From a bacterium (lineage in GTDB: Bacteria; Vulcanimicrobiota; Vulcanimicrobiia; Vulcanimicrobiales; Vulcanimicrobiaceae): DNA of 64,000 bases. Below are positions 57,942 through 64,000 of the stretch, one piece after another. Position 1 is the stretch's first letter, and every line of letters starts with the position of its first letter. The stretch is taken from NCBI GenBank assembly GCA_021805775.1, contig JAJZED010000003.1:81837-145836 (forward strand), read 5' to 3'. The notes under the pieces are model-generated. The model was given only the letters and a program-made list of their open reading frames with translations. It was not told the DNA's origin and did not search any database. The position numbers were made by a program, and so were the translations under genes.

Positions 57942-58976
57942 TTACCGTTCGTCGCGCTCGCGCGCCGCTCGTTCGAGCGCGTCGACGCGAGCGATCAACT
58001 TCGGCAGGTTCTTAATCGCAACATCGAGTCGCAGGCGATCGCGATGGTTGCGCGCGGGAGCGCCGGAGACGAACGCATCGTCGGGAATATCGCTCCAAAT
58101 CTGGCTCTGTCCGCCGATCGTGACGCGCGACCCAACGGTGATGTGCCCTTTGAAGCCGGTCTGCCCGCCGACGCGCACGTAATCTCCGACCACCGTGGAG
58201 CCGGCGAGCCCGCTAAGCGCGGCGAACGCATCGTGCTTGCCGAGCCGGCAGTTGTGGCCGATCTGCACGAGATTATCGATCTTCGTTCCTTCGCCGACGC
58301 GCGTGCTGCCGGTCTGGGCGCGATCGACGCAGCTATTCGCACCGATTTCGACGCGGTCGCCGAGTTCGACGTTTCCGACCTGGGGAATGCGTTCGAGCCG
58401 GCCGTCGACGAACGCCCAGCCGAAGCCCTCGCTACCGATCGTCGCACCGGGGTAGAGCACCACCCCCGCACCCAACACGCAGCGATCGAGGACGCGTGCA
58501 TGCGGATGCAGCCAACTGCCGACGCCGATCTTCACGCCGGCACCGACGTAGGAGCCCGCTTCGAGCGCGCAATCGGCCGCGATCTCGCTGCCGGGCCCGA
58601 CGCTGACGTGCGGCCCGATATACGCATTGCTTGCCACGATCGCGCTTGGATCGATCGCGGCGGAGGGGTCGCGATAGGGCCCCGCCGGACGCGGCGCGCG
58701 CAGTGCTGCAAGCAAGCCGACCAACGCGATGCGCGCGTCGTCGACGACGACGATCGGCTTCCCGGTCGGAGCGGGCTCGGGAAGCGCGCGAGCGTCGGCG
58801 AGCACCGCTGCGGCGTTACTGCGCAGCGCGGCCTGCAAATAGCGAGCATCGACGGCAAAGGTCAAGGCACCCGGCCCCGCTTCGTCGACGGCGCTGACGG
58901 TGAGGATATCTACCTCCGCGTCACCGATAACCGTACCGCCCAGGCGCCGGGCGATCTCGCCGAGCTTCCCGAGCAC
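57942..58976 (-). CDS. lpxD: UDP-3-O-(3-hydroxyacyl)glucosamine N-acyltransferase LpxD
   Basis: 344 residues from GTG 58976. An N-terminal uridine-binding domain (about 1-95, GPGALTFAVDARYL) precedes the beta-helix (ASNAYIGPHVSVGPGSEIAA onward) with the catalytic His in VQIGHNCRLGKHD, then a C-terminal helix (LPKLIARVDALERAAR). It adds the N-linked acyl chain of lipid A. Confidence 0.95.
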   Translation of the reverse strand: MLGKLGEIARRLGGTVIGDAEVDILTVSAVDEAGPGALTFAVDARYLQAALRSNAAAVLADARALPEPAPTGKPIVVVDDARIALVGLLAALRAPRPAGPYRDPSAAIDPSAIVASNAYIGPHVSVGPGSEIAADCALEAGSYVGAGVKIGVGSWLHPHARVLDRCVLGAGVVLYPGATIGSEGFGWAFVDGRLERIPQVGNVELGDRVEIGANSCVDRAQTGSTRVGEGTKIDNLVQIGHNCRLGKHDAFAALSGLAGSTVVGDYVRVGGQTGFKGHITVGSRVTIGGQSQIWSDIPDDAFVSGAPARNHRDRLRLDVAIKNLPKLIARVDALERAARERDER

Positions 58977-58981
58977 CGCGC

Positions 58982-59386
58982 TTACGAGCCTGAGGGTTTC
59001 GGCGAGGCCGTCTCGGTGATGCCGAGAATTTTTTCAACCTCGGTGGTAATATCGGTTCCGCCGTAACCGACGCCTTCGCGCGTCAACACGAGTTTCAAAT
59101 TCTTCTTTGCCGCAACTTGCGCAGCAGCTTTGCGAATCTGATCGGTGAGTTGCACGGTCAACGCGCCGTATTTTTTCTGCAGCGCGGCGACCTGGCTTGC
59201 CTTTTGCGCGTTGCTCGCTGTACTTGTGGCAATGCGCCGTTCGTCGGCGTAGAGATGGCTCTGGTCGGTTTGAAACACCTTCCAATTCGCGGTTATGCGG
59301 TTGACATCGACGAGCCCGACGGGGCTCGATGAAGCGCATCCGACGATGGTGATGAGTCCGGCAATTGCGATAATGCTCTTCTTCAC
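58982..59386 (-). CDS. Small OmpH/Skp-like lipoprotein
   Basis: 134 residues from GTG 59386, overlapping the previous stop. A lipobox (IVGC at residues 14-17) is followed by a short Skp-like helical hairpin (YADERRIATSTASNAQKASQ, LTDQIRKAAAQVAAKKNLKL). It ends with the motif LTREGVGYGGTDITTEV, shared with the neighbouring OmpH-like proteins. Periplasmic chaperone role for outer-membrane proteins is inferred from family and position behind bamA. Confidence 0.78.
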   Translation of the reverse strand: MKKSIIAIAGLITIVGCASSSPVGLVDVNRITANWKVFQTDQSHLYADERRIATSTASNAQKASQVAALQKKYGALTVQLTDQIRKAAAQVAAKKNLKLVLTREGVGYGGTDITTEVEKILGITETASPKPSGS

Positions 59387-60663
59387 GTTCCTGTGCTCTT
59401 GAGAGAGGAGATAACATCTCCGGTGAGGTCGTAGCCACCCGGGTGTGCGATGGGGTCGAGGAGGACGACGGAAAAACCGTCACGTTTGGCGATTCGCCGT
59501 GCTGCGGCCGCTATTTGATCTTGGATTTTCTTGTAGAGATCGCTGCGTTCTTTTGCCAGCTTATCCCGCTGCTGCTTTGCAGCGCCGACCGCGCCGACAT
59601 CGACGCCGTTGAGCGCCTCGTACTGCGCTTCCAGATCGCTTCGCGTTTGGTTGAAGCGGTCGGAGATTTTCGCGATCTCGGTTTGATAACGCTGCTGTAA
59701 ACTCGAAGCGATCTGTTCGAGCTGAGCTTTGGTCGCCGCCGGCAGATTCGCCGGTAAGCGTGGGCCGGAGAGCGCCGCCAATTGCTGCGAGACTTGCTGT
59801 TGACGCGCTTGCAGCTGGGTCTGCGTCTGCGCCTGTAGCGCCGTCGCATGCGCTTGGACCTGTTTCATAATTCCGGCCTGCAGCTCGTTCTGATAGGCCT
59901 GGAGTTCTTTTTGATGCCGCGCACGCATTGCATCGACCTGCGATTTTTCGTTTTGGTCGAGCGCCTTGAGCGCTGCGGTCAACGATTTTCGTTGCGCGTC
60001 GTTGAGGGCGAGATTGTTGAGTTTCGTCTGCAACGCCAGGCGTTGGTTGGCATCTTGTTGCGAGAGCCGCAACGAAAGATCCGACTCCTTACGAGCGTAC
60101 TGCGCAACTCGCGTCTGAAAGCGCCCCTGCGCTTGCTCGTGTAGGCGCTTTTCTAGCGCGCCTATCGTCGCTTGGCCTTGCTCGACGACCGATTTCTGAT
60201 AACTTTGCAGATCGTTCGCCGCCGATTTTTCGATCGCTTGCGCCTGTGCCGCCGACGAGATCATCGGCGCCGATTCGTAGGCTTGCGCGGCGGCATCGAG
60301 CCCCGCCGAGCGAAGCGCCGCCGCAACCTCGGTGCGTTCTTCCTTTGCTAAGCTGCCTTGCAGTGCCCCGACCGCCTGCGAGCTTTGCTCTTCCGCTTGC
60401 GCGAGTTGCGCTTTGATGCTCGCGACATCGGCCTTCATCTCTTCAGGGGATTTCGGCACCATGGGCACGGCGGCAGAGAGATCGAGTGCGGCGATCGCTG
60501 CGTCGAGATCTTGAAGCTGCGAATAGAGCGGGTGCGCCTTCGTCGCCTTGTTGGTGTTGACGTAGGCGATGCCGCGAATGTTGGGCGAAGAAACATCGAC
60601 GTGGCTGCAGGCAACCACGCCGACCAGAAGCAAGCCCGCAAGTAGCCTAGTGATTGAGGCCAT
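59383..60663 (-). CDS. Long coiled-coil OmpH/Skp-like lipoprotein
   Basis: 426 residues. Lipobox VVAC (residues 16-19), then a very long Gln/Ala-rich coiled coil (about 85-395), ending in the OmpH-type terminal segment (FSVVLLDPIAHPGGYDLTGD). Skp is about 160 residues, so this is more than twice that length and would make much longer tentacles. The gene overlaps its upstream OmpH neighbour by 17 bases. Function by analogy: holdase for barrels en route to BamA. Confidence 0.76.
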   Translation of the reverse strand: MASITRLLAGLLLVGVVACSHVDVSSPNIRGIAYVNTNKATKAHPLYSQLQDLDAAIAALDLSAAVPMVPKSPEEMKADVASIKAQLAQAEEQSSQAVGALQGSLAKEERTEVAAALRSAGLDAAAQAYESAPMISSAAQAQAIEKSAANDLQSYQKSVVEQGQATIGALEKRLHEQAQGRFQTRVAQYARKESDLSLRLSQQDANQRLALQTKLNNLALNDAQRKSLTAALKALDQNEKSQVDAMRARHQKELQAYQNELQAGIMKQVQAHATALQAQTQTQLQARQQQVSQQLAALSGPRLPANLPAATKAQLEQIASSLQQRYQTEIAKISDRFNQTRSDLEAQYEALNGVDVGAVGAAKQQRDKLAKERSDLYKKIQDQIAAAARRIAKRDGFSVVLLDPIAHPGGYDLTGDVISSLKSTGT

Positions 60664-61453
60664 TCCTCACATCTTGCGTGATGTCCGTGCCGCCGAAAAC
60701 GATGTCGCCTTTATCGATGACGACGAGCAAATGCTTCTTCTCGGCAATGTTAGCGGTAATCGCACGTACTTTGGCGACCAGCGGTTTGAGCAGCGTGTTC
60801 TGTTCGTCGGCGAGAACTTTATTAAAGTCGACCGAGATTTGCTGCTTCTCTGCGCTCGTCGTCGCCTTCTGCATCTTCGCGGCAAAAATGGTTCGCTGCT
60901 GTTGGGCGAATTTCGCAAAAGCGTCGTTGGCGGCTTTCACTTTCGGCAAACCGCTATCGAGCACGGTCTGGTCCACGTAGCCGATTGACGACGGCGGCGG
61001 GGTCGCCGTTACCGGCGGAATCGCCTGCGAGCCGGTCACAAGGTTGAGGACGTCGGTCGTAATATCTTGGCCGCCGTACACGACGATGTGCCGGTCGACG
61101 ACGACGGAGAGCTTTCGTTTTGCGCTGACGGCGGCAAGCGCAAGTTGCACGCGCTGGAGTAGCGGCCCGAGAATCTCGTTTTGCTTGTCGTTGAAGCGTT
61201 GCGAGAATTGGAGCTGGATTTGCTGCCGTTGCGCGTCGTTCTTCGCGCCCTTCATCTGTGCGGCTTCCTGTTGCTGCATCTGCGAGGCGATGGCACTGAG
61301 CTGCCTATTCGCACTGACGAACGCCGGCAACGAAGCGATGGCCGATTGGGCGACCGTCCCGACGTCGGTCAGATCGTCGGCGATCGCCGACGGGGCGATG
61401 AAGACGCCGACCGCGCAAAGAAGTGCGACGATTGCGAGTATGCGGTGTTTCAT
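60647..61453 (-). CDS. Tandem-duplicated OmpH/Skp-like periplasmic protein
   Basis: 268 residues with a standard signal peptide (cleavage near PSAIADD). Two successive OmpH units: about 30-140 ending VDRHIVVYGGQDITTDVLN, and about 155-268 ending IDKGDIVFGGTDITQDVRN. Each unit has the helical arm rich in Gln and Lys. A single polypeptide thus carries two Skp-like arms, unlike trimeric one-arm Skp. It directly follows bamA. Confidence 0.8.
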   Translation of the reverse strand: MKHRILAIVALLCAVGVFIAPSAIADDLTDVGTVAQSAIASLPAFVSANRQLSAIASQMQQQEAAQMKGAKNDAQRQQIQLQFSQRFNDKQNEILGPLLQRVQLALAAVSAKRKLSVVVDRHIVVYGGQDITTDVLNLVTGSQAIPPVTATPPPSSIGYVDQTVLDSGLPKVKAANDAFAKFAQQQRTIFAAKMQKATTSAEKQQISVDFNKVLADEQNTLLKPLVAKVRAITANIAEKKHLLVVIDKGDIVFGGTDITQDVRNGLNH

Positions 61454-61487
61454 GATGTCCTTCTCGAAGTCCTAAAGACGAGCGGTG

Positions 61488-63761
61488 CTAGAAAGCTTCG
61501 CCGAGGCCGAAGCTGGTGTGGAAACCGTTGACGCCCTTCGCAAAGTCGATGCGTACAACGCGGTTACCGAGTTGCGGGACGTTGAAGCGGACGCCGAGCC
61601 CGTAGTCGGAACGAAGCGTCCAATTTCCGGGATAACTCGTAATCCGATTGGTATAGGGGTCGAGGATCGGTGACGCGCCGCGAATGCGGAACGCTCCTTG
61701 GTCCACGAACGCAGCGAGAATGAGATTGCGGTCGATGCTCAACGGTTGCCGGAATTCGGCTTGAAAGAGTCCTGCGTCGGTGCCGTAGAAGATCTGGTTG
61801 TAACCGCGTAATGTTTGGTCGGTGAAACTGAAGAGATTGCTCGGAGGAATTGCTCCGGTCGAAAGTTCGCCGAGGAAATGCAAACCGATCGTCGCCGTGC
61901 GGCGAACCGGAATAAACTTCGCAATGTCGAGCACGCTCTGAGTGAAGGTAAAGCTCGAGCCGATCGACGGAGATGAGAACGTCTCGGTGAAATTCGCATT
62001 GACGCCTCGACGCGGCTCGATGTAATCGTCGAGCGTGAGGGTCGACGCCCCGAGCGAGAGCGTGTTGAGACGATACGGCGCGCCGGTGTTGACGTTGGCG
62101 ATCGAGGTTGCCGAGACGCCGAGGGTATTGGTGGCATTAAGGTTGAGGTTGCTCAACGGGCTTGGGGTCGCGCCGACGAAGACGTTGGGCTGCACGTTGG
62201 ATTGGAAGTAATAGGGCGATCCAACCGTCGTGCTGTAGCGTATCGTTTGCGCGCCGACGCCGGCGGTGATCTGCGTGAAGTCGTTGAGACGACGCCCGAC
62301 TTGAAGGGCGCCGCCGAGCGCGCTGTTGGTGTTCGTCGCAGCGACGCCGGAGATCGAGGAGACGCCGAGCGAGGGGTAGAGCGTTACCGGAATCGGCGGC
62401 GGGGTTGCGCCGACCGTCGGCGTGATCGCCGAGAACGAGCTCTGCGAGACGGCGTACACGGGGTAATAATAGGTCGAGGAGTTGCTGAAAAGCGATCCGG
62501 AGAGACTATACTTCTGCGACTTCGTCGTGTTGCCGACGTAGGGAATCGTCACCGACGCCTGGACCGACGAGGTGCGAATGCTGCGCTGGAATTGAACGCC
62601 GACGCCGTTGCCGGTGCCGTGCAAGTTGTTATCCTGGTAACCGAGATCGCCGTAAAGACCCTGGCCGGTGATGCCGCCGGAGTAACCGAAGCCGATCTGC
62701 GCTTGCGCGGTCTTCTGTTCGGTGACTTTCCAGACGACGGTGACGTCTTCGGGATGTTTCGGGTCGGGGCCGGGCTTGACGTCGGGGGTGACGTTCGAGA
62801 AAAACTGCGTGTTCTGCAAGCGCTGGAGATCGTATTTAATCGCCGCGCGCGTGAGCAGCATGCCGGGGCGCAAACGCAATTGACGACGGATCACTTGGTC
62901 CTTCGTCTTCGTGTTCCCGGTAATTTCGACCGCCGCAACGCGCGCGACGTAGACGTCGTACTTCACATCGGCGGTGTCGTTCTTCAAGTCGATCGACGAC
63001 GGCTCGATGCCGCCGACGAAGTTTCCGACGAAAAGCGAGAATTTTTTGTAGAGCGCGGAGATCGCTTTGTAATCCTTTTCGCGCAGCGCGTCGGAGTAAA
63101 CGACCCCCGGCTTCACGTTAAGTTTCGAGAGAATCAACGGCGGGGGAAGGACCGGGTCTCCGCCGATAATTACCTTGCGAATCGTCAGGCCTTCCTGCAC
63201 CGTCAGCGTGAGCGCGCCGGTCTTAGGATCGAGGTTGACGTCTTTGATATGCGTCGGCAACTGGCCCCCGTAGCCGATGCGTTCGTAATAGCTGTTGATT
63301 TTGAGTAAGTCGGAGCGCAGGGTATTACCGTTAAAGACCTGTCCCGGTGCGCTATCCATCAACGCCAGCAGCGTATCGGTCGGAACGTTCTTGTTGCCGA
63401 CGAACGAAATTTTCGAGATGACCGGGTTCTCGACGACGCGGTAGGTAATCGCGACGCCGCCGGGGCGCAGCCGAATGAGCGGCGGTGCGATCGCCGAAAA
63501 ATAGCCGAGCGCATTGATGCGTGCGAGATCGCTCTGTACGATCTTCGGATCGTAGGTCTCGCCGGGGCGCGCCTGCACGACCGCCATAATCTCCGAGGTT
63601 GGAACGTGGAGATTCCCCGTGACGTCGACCGAAACGATCTTCGGCGTGACGGCGGAGGAAGCGTTCGGCGGTGCGAGCATCGCAACGATTGCCGCAAGCG
63701 CGACCAGCGCGCTAGCGGCTCTCCAGAGTGCGCGGTGCGCACGCCGAAAACGGACATTCAT
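61488..63761 (-). CDS. bamA: Outer-membrane assembly factor BamA (Omp85)
   Basis: 757 residues. A signal peptide ends near NASSAVT. POTRA repeats cover about 40-345 (VSVDVTGNLHVPTSEIMAVV, ISKISFVGNKNVPTDTLLAL, VAAVEITGNTKTKDQVIRRQ). The C-terminal Omp85 barrel has the loop-6 motif LRGYNQIF in place of VRGF and ends in Phe (FGLGEAF). It is the core of the machine that folds barrels into the outer membrane and first gene of the long operon running down to about 47.9 kb. Confidence 0.94.
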   Translation of the reverse strand: MNVRFRRAHRALWRAASALVALAAIVAMLAPPNASSAVTPKIVSVDVTGNLHVPTSEIMAVVQARPGETYDPKIVQSDLARINALGYFSAIAPPLIRLRPGGVAITYRVVENPVISKISFVGNKNVPTDTLLALMDSAPGQVFNGNTLRSDLLKINSYYERIGYGGQLPTHIKDVNLDPKTGALTLTVQEGLTIRKVIIGGDPVLPPPLILSKLNVKPGVVYSDALREKDYKAISALYKKFSLFVGNFVGGIEPSSIDLKNDTADVKYDVYVARVAAVEITGNTKTKDQVIRRQLRLRPGMLLTRAAIKYDLQRLQNTQFFSNVTPDVKPGPDPKHPEDVTVVWKVTEQKTAQAQIGFGYSGGITGQGLYGDLGYQDNNLHGTGNGVGVQFQRSIRTSSVQASVTIPYVGNTTKSQKYSLSGSLFSNSSTYYYPVYAVSQSSFSAITPTVGATPPPIPVTLYPSLGVSSISGVAATNTNSALGGALQVGRRLNDFTQITAGVGAQTIRYSTTVGSPYYFQSNVQPNVFVGATPSPLSNLNLNATNTLGVSATSIANVNTGAPYRLNTLSLGASTLTLDDYIEPRRGVNANFTETFSSPSIGSSFTFTQSVLDIAKFIPVRRTATIGLHFLGELSTGAIPPSNLFSFTDQTLRGYNQIFYGTDAGLFQAEFRQPLSIDRNLILAAFVDQGAFRIRGASPILDPYTNRITSYPGNWTLRSDYGLGVRFNVPQLGNRVVRIDFAKGVNGFHTSFGLGEAF

Positions 63762-64000
63762 AGAAAGCGCAATCCCTCGATCTTGAGTGTGGCCGGCAGA
63801 GCCCGGCCAACGGGGAACGGCAAATCGCCGAACCCAGGGCTAAGAGCGCTCGATTCGCCCAAGCCCCCCTCGCTCCTTGCCAAGCGACCCCCGGAGCGGC
63901 CGATTCGGCTAGGGGAGAGGGCGTCGATCGCTCCGCGGCTTTCGGCGGGAGCGGCAATGCTCGCGGCTCCACTGACGAAGGGGCAACCTGCTCGCCCGCA
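63762..64000. other. Region upstream of bamA, no gene seen
   Basis: The last 240 bases hold no convincing coding frame; a - strand open frame (63712-63972) has no coding character. The promoter of the bamA operon is expected here, but no clear boxes were picked out. Confidence 0.4.

Noticed and set aside
57714..59066. 450-codon + strand frame
   Set aside because: Antisense shadow of lpxC and lpxD; Asp/Ala/Arg-rich, no motifs.
62202..63308. 368-codon + strand frame
   Set aside because: Antisense shadow of bamA.

Overview
The window looks like a chromosome fragment of a GC-rich, diderm (LPS-bearing) bacterium. It carries a complete run of outer-membrane biogenesis genes (bamA, three OmpH/Skp-like chaperones, lpxD, lpxC, fabZ, lpxA, lpxB, lptC, lptB, lptF/G), a min operon with two minD copies, rodA, ftsEX, a RNase E/G and many stop/start overlaps of the ATGA or GTGA type. 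From remembered protein style only, my best guess is Candidatus Eremiobacterota (WPS-2) or a related lineage; no database was consulted.

Layout. (1) 1-6.8 kb, + strand: 3' end of ftsE, ftsX, a response regulator with a GGDEF-like domain, an EnvC-like M23 protein and two S41 (CtpA) proteases, which reads as one septal peptidoglycan-remodelling operon, followed by a small secreted protein between two copies of the ctpA tail. (2) 6.8-16.1 kb, mainly - strand: rne/rng, then minC-minD-minD-minE-alkB-rodA-LRR-like. (3) 16.2-21.5 kb, + strand: M48 protease, DUF697-like protein, MOSC protein and a pseudopilin. A RelE/HigB-type toxin-antitoxin pair has been inserted at the pseudopilin between 96-bp direct repeats.

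(4) 21.5-38.7 kb is an accessory (defence) island. It holds hipBA; a decayed stretch with gene fragments; a + strand four-gene operon of two ComEC-like metallo-beta-lactamase-fold proteins, an E2-E1-JAB ubiquitin-conjugation-like fusion and a four-helix membrane protein; a - strand MmeI-like methyltransferase / SF2 helicase / GIY-YIG nuclease cassette; and an AbiE toxin-antitoxin pair whose toxin gene is frameshifted. REP-like hairpin repeats mark the right edge. The E2-E1-JAB/MBL operon is the strongest candidate for a poorly described system. No CD-NTase or ubiquitin-like gene accompanies it, but the second MBL protein ends in a Gly-Gly dipeptide followed by two residues, a possible JAB/E1 substrate tail.

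(5) 38.8-49 kb: recR-ybaB-dnaX on the - strand, recQ on the + strand behind a structured leader, a proline-rich secreted protein, a GT4 glycosyltransferase, a TPR protein and a predicted outer-membrane barrel. (6) 48-63.8 kb, - strand: one long outer-membrane superoperon running bamA, ompH x3, lpxD, lpxC, fabZ, lpxA, lpxB, metallophosphatase, LpxB-related protein, O-antigen ligase, lptC, lptB, lptF/G, DUF3084 protein, RuvX-like protein. Its products insert outer-membrane proteins, make lipid A and move LPS to the surface.
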